In this document: in pieces, positions 40,345-48,549 of the stretch
How the letters are laid out: the number at the start of each line of letters is the position of its first letter
Position numbering within the stretch: position 1 is the stretch's first letter
Source of the DNA: SXOA01 sp046153945
Lineage (GTDB): Bacteria > Planctomycetota > Planctomycetia > Pirellulales > Pirellulaceae
Assembly: GCA_046153945.1 (NCBI GenBank)
Contig: JBJXFF010000025.1
Coordinates: 40,475 to 104,474 of the forward strand
Length of the DNA stretch: 64,000 nt
Direction: 5' to 3'
The notes under the pieces: generated by a model
The model's database searches: none
What the model saw: only the letters and a program-made list of their open reading frames with translations
Told to the model about the DNA's origin: nothing
Translations under genes and position numbers: made by a program

Positions 40345-41802
40345 TCATTTTGCCGCTGCCGACAATGCCTTCGCCGTCGCGTTGATGATCGCCTCCGACG
40401 TAATCGTCGCCCCGCTGGTGGCGTCGACTCCTTTGACGCCATTTTTGGCGATGATTTTGGCGGTGGTGTCGGAGAGGGAGGAGTAGTACTGCTTTTCGCG
40501 GTGCTGGGTGACTTTCACGCTGGCGATCTTGCCGCTCTTCACGACGACCTGAGTACGGACCATGGCTTCATAACCCAGCGATTCGGCTTCGTAGGTACCA
40601 TCGGGGACTTTGGCGGGATCGGAAAGCTCGAAGAGCTTGACGGCATCGAGGTTGGCCTGGGCCCGCCGCTGAGTCCGTTCGATGCGGCCTTTGGTCTTGT
40701 CGTCGGGGGCCTTGATAGCGATGACTTTTTCATAGTAGGTAACGGCCTGCGGGAATTTGCCAGCTGCCCGGCAGGCGTCGCCGGCAGTGAGAAATGCCAT
40801 GTCGGGGACGCCGCCGCGGGCGTAGGCTTCCGCCAGCTTGAGAGCGGCGGGCAAATCGCCGAGCTCCGCGTAGAGCTTGATGGTGCCGAAGGTCCCTGGG
40901 GCTTTTTTGAGCAGGTCCAAGGCCATCTGCTTGTTCCCCAGGCGGAGGTAGCACTCGGCGAGGTGGATGGTGTTGCCTGGCGTTTTGCTGCTCGTTTCCA
41001 GCCCCGCTTTCCGCCACCAGAAGGCGGCCCGCGGATAATCCTCGTGAAGCGTGAAATACATCCGCCCCAGTTCGGTCATCGCCCGGGTTCGTTTCTCCTC
41101 GTCGTCCTTATGCAGCGTGAGCAGGTGGTGCATCAACTTGATTCCCTCCCGCCACTTGTTCTGGTTGGGGTTGACGACGTCCCAAATGTACTGGCCGACA
41201 TTCTTCTGGTTGTCCCAGCCACCCTGCGGCTTCGGGGGCCAGGTGAGGTCGAGCGACTGGGGATAGTTGAGAGGCGTTTCCTCGAACCAGTCCGGCGGGG
41301 TGCGGCCTTGCTTGTCGATCAGGGCTTCGATCTCCGCTTTGGTGCGGGTGGGGGATTTGTCCGTAAGACCCTCACCCCGGCCCTCTCCCAAGGGGAGAGG
41401 GGGAGTTTTTGTCTTGCTGGTTTTCGTCGTCGGCTTAGGGTTGATGACGTAGCGCTTGCTATTGATGGTGACGACGTGGACTTCGGTGAGCGGGATCGAC
41501 CGCTCGGTCGTTTTGCCATCCTTGGAGATTTCGACCTTCATCTCCTTGTCATCGCGTGTGATGACTTTGCACTCCAGCTTCTCGCCGGTGAGAAATTCGA
41601 CCGTGGCGGCGCGGAGGGGTGACAGACCAAGCAGACCAAGGACGAGCGCTACCACGCCTGCGCGAAGAAAAGGAGACACCCTCCTTCCGCCTCTTTCCGC
41701 GTCCTCCGCGCCTCTGCGTGATGCCTTGCCTTCTTCATTAGGAGCATCACGCAGAGGCGCGGAGGACGCAGAGGAAAGGCAAATACTAAGAAAATGGTTC
41801 AT
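40345..41802 (-). CDS. exported FMN-binding domain protein with TPR-like region
   Basis: C-terminal FMN_bind domain (about 400-485) of the NqrC/RnfG type with PDGTYEAESLGYEAMVRTQV, VKVTQHREKQYYSS and SGATITS, where the Thr receives FMN as a phosphoester. The middle (about 190-390) is a set of TPR-like helices (MTELGRMYFTLHEDYPRAAF). A hydrophobic export segment lies at about 47-66. The ATG at 41802 overlaps the stop of apbE (ATGA), supporting that start, yet residues 10-40 are encoded by a 26-bp palindromic repeat, so the true signal may begin at GTG 41679. ApbE next door is the enzyme that would load the FMN. Confidence 0.85.
   Translation of the reverse strand: MNHFLSICLSSASSAPLRDAPNEEGKASRRGAEDAERGGRRVSPFLRAGVVALVLGLLGLSPLRAATVEFLTGEKLECKVITRDDKEMKVEISKDGKTTERSIPLTEVHVVTINSKRYVINPKPTTKTSKTKTPPLPLGEGRGEGLTDKSPTRTKAEIEALIDKQGRTPPDWFEETPLNYPQSLDLTWPPKPQGGWDNQKNVGQYIWDVVNPNQNKWREGIKLMHHLLTLHKDDEEKRTRAMTELGRMYFTLHEDYPRAAFWWRKAGLETSSKTPGNTIHLAECYLRLGNKQMALDLLKKAPGTFGTIKLYAELGDLPAALKLAEAYARGGVPDMAFLTAGDACRAAGKFPQAVTYYEKVIAIKAPDDKTKGRIERTQRRAQANLDAVKLFELSDPAKVPDGTYEAESLGYEAMVRTQVVVKSGKIASVKVTQHREKQYYSSLSDTTAKIIAKNGVKGVDATSGATITSEAIINATAKALSAAAK
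41368..41411. repeat. dispersed repeat inside the FMN-binding gene
   Basis: GACCCTCACCCCGGCCCTCTCCC and AAGGGGAGAGGGGG relate to the inverted repeats around the DUF559 gene. Here the repeat is in frame and codes for a Pro/Leu/Gly stretch (TPPLPLGEGRGEGLT) between two domains. Confidence 0.7.
41699..41769. repeat. 26-bp perfect palindrome at the start of the FMN-binding gene
   Basis: Arms 41699-41724 and 41744-41769 are exact reverse complements (GCGTCCTCCGCGCCTCTGCG...). It is a familiar dispersed element of planctomycete and some other genomes. It falls in frame just after the start codon and codes for SASSAPLRD...ASRRGAEDAERG. Confidence 0.8.
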
Positions 41803-42824
41803 AATCTGGGCTCCGTTTCACGCGCGATCGGAAAGCCGGCAGTACGGAGCAGTCGGCCGTTTTGCAGCACACCGAGCAGATCGGTTCCGCTGAAGTGCTT
41901 GACCAATTCCTCCCCTTCCGCCGGACCGAGCACGAATGCCGCAGTGGAAAGGCCGTCTGCCAGGAGCCCGCTCGCGGCGGCGATGGAAACGCTGGCAAAG
42001 CCGGCGGCTGAGGTGCCGGTATCGGGGTCGAGGATGTGGTGCCGCTGGCGATCGTTTCCAAAAGTCATGGCGTAGTCGCCGCTGGTTGCCAGACAGCGCC
42101 CGTCGAGATCGGCCAAGGCAACGAAGGCATCATCCTGCCGCGGATGCTGGATTCCGACCCGCCACGGTTGGCCGTCCGTTTTGCTCCCAAGAGATGCCAG
42201 CTCACCCGTGTTGATGAGTGCGTGTTCCACGCCATGCTGCTGCAATGCCGCTTTCGCCCGGTCGGCGGCATATCCTTGGGCGATGCCGTTGAGCGTCACC
42301 GCCATGCCTTGGCGCTGGAGACGAATGAAATTTCTTGAGACTTCCAGCTTTCGCCAATCGACCAGTTCCACAGCAGTGGCGATTTCGGAGGCGGAAGGAG
42401 CCCGCTTCTGTTTGGCCGCCGACTCATGCAGTTTCCAGAGCGGCTGGATGGTGACATCGAACTTGCCGCCGGACCTTTCGGCCAACTCCTGAGCCGCGGT
42501 CAGCACTTCTACCAGATACTGATGCGGCTGCCGCAGGACGCCCTCCCGATTGAGCCGGCAGAGCTGGCTGTGGGGGCGGTAGAGGCTCATGACTTCTTCG
42601 ACGAGATCTAACTCGGCGAACGCGGCACGGACGGCAGCGGCCGCCAGGCCGCGGCTCGAATGTAGAGCCGTGATCTCAACTTTGGTTCCCAGGGCGGTCG
42701 CAGTTTTGGTAAACGGAACGAGTTCGCGCCAGCGGGTTTGAAAGTGAAAGCCGACACTTGCCGCTCCCCCAGCACCGAGCGCGAGCGACAAGCAAAACTG
42801 ACGTCGAGTTGGATTGAATGCCAT
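41799..42824 (-). CDS. apbE: FAD:protein FMN transferase
   Basis: Transfers FMN from FAD to Thr in the S(T)GAT motif of exported flavoproteins. A twin-arginine-type start (MAFNPTRRQFCLSLALGAGG) is followed by TALGTKVEITALHSSRG, SLYRPHSQLCRLNREG, VTLNGIAQGYAADRA, ALINTGELASLG, HHILDPDTGTSAAG and ADGLSTAAFVLG, covering the FAD-binding and Mg-binding motifs of ApbE. Length 341 aa is normal. Its stop overlaps the start of the FMN-binding gene, so enzyme and substrate are co-translated. Confidence 0.93.
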   Translation of the reverse strand: MAFNPTRRQFCLSLALGAGGAASVGFHFQTRWRELVPFTKTATALGTKVEITALHSSRGLAAAAVRAAFAELDLVEEVMSLYRPHSQLCRLNREGVLRQPHQYLVEVLTAAQELAERSGGKFDVTIQPLWKLHESAAKQKRAPSASEIATAVELVDWRKLEVSRNFIRLQRQGMAVTLNGIAQGYAADRAKAALQQHGVEHALINTGELASLGSKTDGQPWRVGIQHPRQDDAFVALADLDGRCLATSGDYAMTFGNDRQRHHILDPDTGTSAAGFASVSIAAASGLLADGLSTAAFVLGPAEGEELVKHFSGTDLLGVLQNGRLLRTAGFPIARETEPRL

Positions 42825-43131
42825 ATATTCCCTTACATTCCCGGGACCGCTTCATCCCGTCCTGTCCCAAGCTTGCCTTCCATGCGGCGGACCCGCGGGA
42901 CTCGCTTCACCGGAGGGCCGCCAGTTCGGGGCATCAAGGCAGGTTAGAAACCGGCTGATGCTTCGTCAACATAAGAGAATCGTAACTGATAGCATCCCCG
43001 CGAATGGCAAAATGTGCTGATTACAGCGATTTTGTTGATTTGGCGGAGTTTGACGGCCGATAATTCAGAGGCACTGTCCCGTCTGGGCAGGCTTTTCGTC
43101 GGTCAGGGACGCCACTTCAAAGGACTTCGCG
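42825..43131. other. 307-base divergent intergenic region
   Basis: Lies between apbE (minus) and the second cysteine-rich lipoprotein (plus), so both promoters should be here. No clear gene, hairpin or motif was identified. Confidence 0.4.
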
Positions 43132-43833
43132 ATGATTGCCCGGTCGGCACTTTTGATCTGTGCTTTCGCCCTCCTCGCTAGCGGCTGCTGCTGCCAGGAT
43201 ATGTGCGGGGGTGGTTGCGGTTCTGGTGGCTGCGGCAAGGGCTCGCTCTTCTGCCGGCCGTATGAACAGCGGATGGCGGAGGCGGATTCTTATGAATGCG
43301 GTACCTGCTGCAAGCCGGTCGGCTGTGGTGGAGGTATCAAGGGGTGGCTTCATAATCGGGCCACCGGTTGCCAGGGTTGCAGCGACGTCTATTGGGGCGA
43401 ATGGATCAGCGATCCCCCCGATTGCTGCGATCCTTGTGACCAGTGCGGCGGCTTTAGCGGGTCGGGCGGAACTTGCTGCAAACCGAATTGCCTCGCTCGC
43501 CTTGCTCGCATCTTCCATGGCGAACGTTTCTGCCCCGACGACTGCGGCAGTTGCAACATCCTTCCCCGACTGGGCTGCAATCTGTGCGGCGGATCGGGAT
43601 GCGACTCCTGCTGCGGCGGAGCTTACGGCGATGATGGCGGACATGTCATTCACGAAGGGGGAGCGCACCGCGGCAGCGTCCTCAACGAAAACTGGGATCC
43701 GGCACCTTCCCCCAAGCCAACCCCCGGCAAGCCAATTCACAAGGCAAACACGCCGCATAGCATCAAGGTCGGAGCCAGCCGCATGCCGGGCGCGGCCACG
43801 GCCCGGCGGGCGAGTTATGAGCCGTGGAGGTAG
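43132..43833 (+). CDS. second cysteine-rich lipoprotein (233 aa)
   Basis: Lipoprotein signal MIARSALLICAFALLASGCC with lipobox ASGC. The mature protein has many CC, CxxC and CGGxC groups (CCCQDMCGGGCGSGGCGKGS, CGTCCKPVGCGGG, CDPCDQCGG, CNLCGGSGCDSCCGG), then a Pro/Lys-rich tail. Unlike the protein at 4048-4968 it has no regular repeat. Similar proteins occur in planctomycetes without assigned function; metal or disulfide-linked envelope structure is the likeliest role. Confidence 0.75.
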   Translation: MIARSALLICAFALLASGCCCQDMCGGGCGSGGCGKGSLFCRPYEQRMAEADSYECGTCCKPVGCGGGIKGWLHNRATGCQGCSDVYWGEWISDPPDCCDPCDQCGGFSGSGGTCCKPNCLARLARIFHGERFCPDDCGSCNILPRLGCNLCGGSGCDSCCGGAYGDDGGHVIHEGGAHRGSVLNENWDPAPSPKPTPGKPIHKANTPHSIKVGASRMPGAATARRASYEPWR

Positions 43834-43895
43834 GGGCGAAGTGAGTGGTGGGTAGTGAGCGGTGGGTAGTGAGTAGTAAAATCAAGAAACAACAT

Positions 43896-43921
43896 CGGCC
43901 GGAAGGAACTCCTTCCGGCCG
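43896..43921. terminator. possible bidirectional terminator hairpin
   Basis: CGGCCGGAAGG pairs with CCTTCCGGCCG around a 4-base loop, between two convergent genes (ends 43833 and 43976). There is no T-run on the plus side beyond CATTTCTT, so the terminator call is tentative. Confidence 0.5.
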
Positions 43922-43931
43922 AGTCATTTCT

Positions 43932-43972
<41 letters not shown>

Positions 43973-43975
43973 CCT

Positions 43976-45016
43976 CTACTTCGCCACCGCCACTGCAGGC
44001 ACCAACTCCACCGTCAGCGTGGTCGCAACTTCGCCCGTATCCTTCAGCACGAAGATCTGCGCCTTCGTCGGCCCGGCGAGTCCCATTTGCGGCAGGGTGG
44101 TGGTGACCTGGTCGGGCTTCCACTGGCTCACCTGGGCGGGGAACGAAAACTTCTCGAACTGCAACAGCACCTGGCCGGGTTTATCGCCGAGTTCTTTCCC
44201 TTGCAGCGTCAGCGTGGCTCCCACGGGAACCTGCATCAGCTTTTCTTCCTTGACGGGCTCCTTGACCGGTTCCATCGCAGCAGCGGGAGCAACTTCGTTC
44301 ACGATCACCGCGGGCTGAGCGGGAGATTCTACAACCACTGTTTCGTTGACGATTATCGTGTCCCCGCCGACATAGCCGCCGTATCCACCGTAGCCGTCGC
44401 AACCAATCGGGATGATGATCGGCGTGCAGGGGTTATACCACCAGCCACCCCACCAGGGGTTGCAGTTGTTGTTGCTGCCGCAAATCGGGCCGGGGAACGG
44501 CGGGCAGATCGGCTTGATGGGGCAAATCGGCTTGACCGGGCACGGGAGCGTGGTGATCGGGCCGGGAAACTTGGGAGTAAGCGGAACCTTGCTGACGATG
44601 CCGCCGGGGAGCGAAGTCTTGCCGCCGAGGCCACTCAGCCCCGGAATGTTTAGCGGTTTATTCGACTTGCTGCCGCCGGAGAGGCCGGGGCTCAGCGGAA
44701 AAGTCGGTTTGATAGGGAGCGTCGGCTTTAGGGGCATGGTGGAAATACCGTTCCCCTTCAGCACATGGCTGTTGCCAAGGTTGTTATTCAGGGTCCTCCC
44801 GCTCTGGCCGCTGGCCAACTTGGGCTGGAGGTTCGTCACCTGGGGATGAAAGGTCTGCACCCGCGGCTTAGCCATTTGGCTGCTGCCACCCAGGTTCGGC
44901 TTGAAACTGCCGCCGCCGTTGCCGCCCCGATGATGTCCCTCAGCCGCCAGGCAAGCGCCCGTAGTTCCCATGAACATTCCCAGACCAACCACAATTTGTT
45001 TCCATGTCCGTTTCAT
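43976..45016 (-). CDS. exported Pro/Gly-rich protein with C-terminal IPT-like domain
   Basis: 346 aa. Signal peptide MKRTWKQIVVGLGMFMGTTG with ACLAA cleavage. The first 200 residues are low-complexity: Asn/Gly-rich, then Leu-Pro-x repeats (PLKPTLPIKPTFPL) and a Cys-Pro stretch (PCPVKPICPIKPICPPFPGP). A Trp/Gly/Tyr patch (NPWWGGWWYNP, YGGYGGYVGG) follows, and the last 100 residues look like a small beta-sandwich of the IPT/TIG type (VPVGATLTLQGKELGDKPGQ, VLLQFEKFSFPAQVSQWKPD). AAGGA lies 7 bases before ATG 45016. Role unknown; probably envelope. Confidence 0.7.
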   Translation of the reverse strand: MKRTWKQIVVGLGMFMGTTGACLAAEGHHRGGNGGGSFKPNLGGSSQMAKPRVQTFHPQVTNLQPKLASGQSGRTLNNNLGNSHVLKGNGISTMPLKPTLPIKPTFPLSPGLSGGSKSNKPLNIPGLSGLGGKTSLPGGIVSKVPLTPKFPGPITTLPCPVKPICPIKPICPPFPGPICGSNNNCNPWWGGWWYNPCTPIIIPIGCDGYGGYGGYVGGDTIIVNETVVVESPAQPAVIVNEVAPAAAMEPVKEPVKEEKLMQVPVGATLTLQGKELGDKPGQVLLQFEKFSFPAQVSQWKPDQVTTTLPQMGLAGPTKAQIFVLKDTGEVATTLTVELVPAVAVAK

Positions 45017-45291
45017 TGCACGTTCCTTATTCACTGCGGAGTTTGTTAAATTCGTCCGAGGTAATCCGCGTTTGCCTCTGTCCTCTCCAGGCGTGAAAGC
45101 GGCGGAAATGTTACAGGGGAAAATTCAGCAGCCGGAATATGCGGTGGAGAGGGGCATTTTCTCGCTCGAAATCAGCCTGGAAAGTTGAATCAACCATCGT
45201 TGATAGGTTAGAATCCCCAATGGGTGGCACCCCCTTTCGACCGACCACTGCCCACTGAGCCGTACCTAACCAAAACTAAGAGAGATTCGCC

Positions 45292-46551
45292 ATGACACGA
45301 TTCGCAGCATTGCTCATCCTCATAGTTTTCAGCGCACCGGCACTAGCCGCCGATTGGCCGGGCTGGCGTGGGCCCACCGGGCAGGGGTTTTGCGAGGAGA
45401 AGGACATTCCCGTTACCTGGAGCGACAAGGAAAACGTCAAGTGGAAGGTGCCGCTCGAGAATCCTGGCAACTCGACCCCGGTCGTGTGGGGGGACAAGAT
45501 TTTCCTCACCCAAGGCAACAAAGGGGGCTCAATACGGAGCCTTCTGTGCTTGGCTCGCGCCGACGGCAAGTTAATTTGGCAGAAGGACGTCGCCTATGCC
45601 GAGAAGGAAAAAAACTGGAACGAGGATTGGTACGCCAATGCCTCGCCGGCCCTCGATGGCGAGCGGGCAGTGGCGAGCTTCGGCTCCGCGGGAATGTATT
45701 GCTACGACTTTGACGGCAAGGAACTCTGGAAGCGCACCGACTTGGGCGTCTGGGAACATGCCTTCGGCAACGGCTCGTCCCCCGTGCTGCATGGCAACCT
45801 GGCAATTCTCTGGTGTGGACCCAACGAAACGAAGGGACGCAACTTCCTCCTGGCCGTCAACAAGAAGACGGGCGAAACCGTGTGGGAACAGGATCAGAGC
45901 TACGGCTCATGGTCCACGCCGCTCCTCACCAAAGTAGACGGGCAGGATCAGCTCATACTGGGTTATTCGAGAGATGTCAAAGGCCAGCCGGAAAACAAGA
46001 CCGGCTTCCTGTATGGATTCGACCCAGGTAGCGGCAAAGAGATTTGGAAGTGCCAGGGTCTGAACAGTTATTGCTATGCGTCGCCGCTGTTCGGCGATGG
46101 AGTCGCCGTCGGCATGTCGGGATACGGCGGCTCGGCGCTCGCGGTAAAGCTGGGGGGCGCGGGAGACATTACGTCGAGCCGGTTGTGGTTGCATCCCTCG
46201 AACACCCAGCGGGTCGGATCAGGGATGGTGGTGAGCGGACACGTTTACATCGTTGACGAAAACGGCCTGCCCCGCTGCTACGATCTGCAGTCCGGCGAAG
46301 AAAAATGGAAAGTGGAAAAGCGCCCAGGGACCGGCTCCACGACCTGGGGCTCGATGGTTCACGTCGAGGGCCGACTATATGTCCTAATGCGGAGCGGCGA
46401 AACACTTGTCTTCGCCGCCAAGCCCACCTACGAGTTGCTGGCCGTGAACAAACTGAGTGGCGAATCGACGTACTCCTCGCCGGCCATATCCAACGGCCAG
46501 ATTTTTCTTCGCACGTTCAAGCATCTGTGGTGCATTGAGCAAAAGAAGTAA
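45292..46551 (+). CDS. exported PQQ-type beta-propeller protein (419 aa)
   Basis: Signal peptide MTRFAALLILIVFSAPALAA, then DWPGWRGPTGQGF. Blades: GNSTPVVWGDKIFLTQGNKG, MYCYDFDGKELWKRT, AVNKKTGETVWEQD, YGFDPGSGKEIWKC, RCYDLQSGEEKWK. It is the third member in the window of this propeller type. AGAGAGA precedes the ATG. It stands alone and converges with the M28 peptidase gene. Confidence 0.85.
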   Translation: MTRFAALLILIVFSAPALAADWPGWRGPTGQGFCEEKDIPVTWSDKENVKWKVPLENPGNSTPVVWGDKIFLTQGNKGGSIRSLLCLARADGKLIWQKDVAYAEKEKNWNEDWYANASPALDGERAVASFGSAGMYCYDFDGKELWKRTDLGVWEHAFGNGSSPVLHGNLAILWCGPNETKGRNFLLAVNKKTGETVWEQDQSYGSWSTPLLTKVDGQDQLILGYSRDVKGQPENKTGFLYGFDPGSGKEIWKCQGLNSYCYASPLFGDGVAVGMSGYGGSALAVKLGGAGDITSSRLWLHPSNTQRVGSGMVVSGHVYIVDENGLPRCYDLQSGEEKWKVEKRPGTGSTTWGSMVHVEGRLYVLMRSGETLVFAAKPTYELLAVNKLSGESTYSSPAISNGQIFLRTFKHLWCIEQKK

Positions 46552-46621
46552 AAGGTCGAGGTTGGTTGGTGAAGGTTATTGAGTTCCTTGGCGCACTCTT
46601 TGTTTTTTGGGGACTCGCGGC

Positions 46622-48181
46622 CTACTTTTCCAGCGGCAGCGTTTCCACTTTTACGATTCGGAGCCGGCCGCTCCGTTCCATGATGACTTCGATGGGGGTG
46701 GGGGTGCTGGCGATGTGTTTGCCCAGGTCGTCGCCGGAGGTGAAGCGCTGGCCGCCGAGGGAATAGAGGCGGTCGCCATTGGCGAGTCCGGCGAGGGCGG
46801 CGGCGGAGCCGGGGATGACTTGGGTCAGGATGACGCTTTCGGGTTCGGCGGGGTCTTGCCGCCAGGAGATGCCGACCCTGATGGGGCTGCCCCGCGGCGT
46901 GATCGTGATTTCCAGCGGCTCTTTTTCTCCTTCCCGCTCGATGGTGAAGCTCTTCTTTCCCGCAGCGGCCATCAGTTGCAGCCGTAGCAGGTTTTCGTTC
47001 TCGATCTGTGCTCCGTCGTACTTCACCAGCCGGTCTCCCGCGCGGAGGCCGGCGGCTGCGGCGGGGGAACCGGGTGTTGGTTGCAGGAGGATGAGCCGCA
47101 ACTCGTCCCCTTTGGCCCTCTGCCACGGGAGCCCGAATCGTGGCGGCTGGGCTTCCTGCGGCTGTTCCATGAGTTGGCGATGGTAATTGGATTCCTGCGG
47201 GGAGGCGTCGCGGAATTTGCCGATGGCGTCTTCGCTCGCGTAATGCAGCAGCGTTTGCAGCGTCAGCCGCGTCACTTGCTGCATCCCTTCCGAATTGAGG
47301 AGGTTGGCGTCGTCGCTGGGGCGGTGGTAGTTTTCGTGCAGGCCGGTGTGGAGCATGAGAAACGGAATGGCCTGGGCGAAGAAGGGGTGATGGTCGCTGT
47401 CCGCCTTCACTTGCCAGTTGAAGTCGAGTGTCAGGTCCGCGGCGGCATTCGCTTCGCTCACCACCCGCCGACTGCCGGCGAGCGTGCGCGTGCCATAGAC
47501 TTCCACCCGATGATCCTTGAGCCGGCCGATCATGTCGATGTTGAGACAGAGGACGACGCGGCTAAGCGGAACGGTGGGCCGACTGATCCAATGCTTGGAG
47601 CCAAGGAGCCCCGCCTCTTCACCATCCCAGAGAGCGAAGAGGATGCTCCGCTTGGGGGCGGTCGGGAGGTGTTTAACGGCGTCGACAATTTCGAGCAGGC
47701 CGCTGACGCCGCTGGCATTGTCGTCCGCCCCGTTATGGATGTAGCCGATGGGGCCATAGCTGTTCCCTTTCCGCCCATAGCCGACATGGTCGTAGTGAGC
47801 CCCGAGGACGATGACCTGCTCCTTGAGCTTCGGGTCGCTCCCTTCGATCATCCCCAGAATGTTCCGGCACGAGCCGTTGAACGCCTGGAAGTACGAGCGA
47901 TTTTCTCCCCCGGCGGCCAGGCCGTGCCGGGCGAACTCCTTGGTCAGATAATTCGCCGCCGCCTGCCCCCCGCGGCTCCCCGCTTCGCGTCCTTCCAGCG
48001 TGTCGTCCGCCAGGAATTCGGCGTGGGCTTGCAACTCCTTGGCCGTCACCGATTCCATCGCCTTGGCAAGTTCAGCCTTTTCGATGGCGAATGCGGGATG
48101 AATTACGAAAGCAACAGCAATGATTATGGCCGCGCCCGCCAGCAAAACGAGTCTGAACCTGAACATGCAGAGAAATGTCAT
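46622..48181 (-). CDS. exported M28 family metallopeptidase with two PDZ domains
   Basis: 519 aa. A hydrophobic signal (about residues 8-30) is followed by the zinc aminopeptidase domain: VIVLGAHYDHVGYG, HNGADDNASGVSGLLEI (bridging Asp), LWDGEEAGLLGS (catalytic Glu), LNIDMIGRL, and HENYHRPSDD with the last His ligand, so all metal ligands are present. Two PDZ-like domains follow (about 355-430, SPAAAAGLRAGDRLVKYDGA; and 435-515, GSAAALAGLANGDRLYSLGG). A periplasmic aminopeptidase that holds substrates by its PDZ modules is likely. Confidence 0.88.
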   Translation of the reverse strand: MTFLCMFRFRLVLLAGAAIIIAVAFVIHPAFAIEKAELAKAMESVTAKELQAHAEFLADDTLEGREAGSRGGQAAANYLTKEFARHGLAAGGENRSYFQAFNGSCRNILGMIEGSDPKLKEQVIVLGAHYDHVGYGRKGNSYGPIGYIHNGADDNASGVSGLLEIVDAVKHLPTAPKRSILFALWDGEEAGLLGSKHWISRPTVPLSRVVLCLNIDMIGRLKDHRVEVYGTRTLAGSRRVVSEANAAADLTLDFNWQVKADSDHHPFFAQAIPFLMLHTGLHENYHRPSDDANLLNSEGMQQVTRLTLQTLLHYASEDAIGKFRDASPQESNYHRQLMEQPQEAQPPRFGLPWQRAKGDELRLILLQPTPGSPAAAAGLRAGDRLVKYDGAQIENENLLRLQLMAAAGKKSFTIEREGEKEPLEITITPRGSPIRVGISWRQDPAEPESVILTQVIPGSAAALAGLANGDRLYSLGGQRFTSGDDLGKHIASTPTPIEVIMERSGRLRIVKVETLPLEK

Positions 48182-48358
48182 GCTAAAGTGACCTTGAAGG
48201 GTTATCGCCCGCTCGTCAGTCCAATCGCCGGCTGTCGGCGATTACGGCTTGCAGGTGGGGCCAAGATTCGTCACAATTCTAGACGATAATCCACGCGACG
48301 GCAGTCGAAGTTGCGGCCCGCATCATTGCGGACGTAACTTGGCTCCCCCGCACACCTT

Positions 48359-48447
48359 GGAGAGGTGGCTGAGTGGTCGAAAGCGCCGGTTTGCTAAACC
48401 GGTGTACGGGTCACACTGTACCGCAGGTTCGAATCCTGTCCTCTCCG
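48359..48447 (+). tRNA. tRNA-Ser (anticodon GCU)
   Basis: The acceptor stem GGAGAGG (48359-48365) pairs with CCTCTCC (48440-48446), with discriminator G. The anticodon arm CCGGTTTGCTAAACCGG shows anticodon GCT in the loop TTTGCTAA. A long variable arm (GTACGGGTCACACTGTAC) and a GGTTCGAATCC T-arm are typical of serine tRNA. CCA is not encoded. Its 3' end is next to an integrase gene, the usual place for element integration. Confidence 0.95.
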
Positions 48448-48460
48448 TTCTTTTTCACAG

Positions 48461-48546
48461 GCTTTCCGTAACCCGTTGCAATACAGCGGGTTACGGAAAG
48501 CGTTCTGATTGACACAATCATTTGTGCCAATCATTGTGTCAATCAG
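48461..48546. repeat. two inverted repeats between tRNA-Ser and integrase
   Basis: GCTTTCCGTAACCCG (48461-48475) pairs perfectly with 48487-48501, and CTGATTGACACAAT (48505-48518) with 48533-48546. They lie between the tRNA 3' end and the integrase stop. They could terminate tRNA and integrase transcripts or serve as integrase arm sites. No direct copy of the tRNA 3' end was found at the other side of the element. Confidence 0.75.
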
Positions 48547-48549
48547 CGG

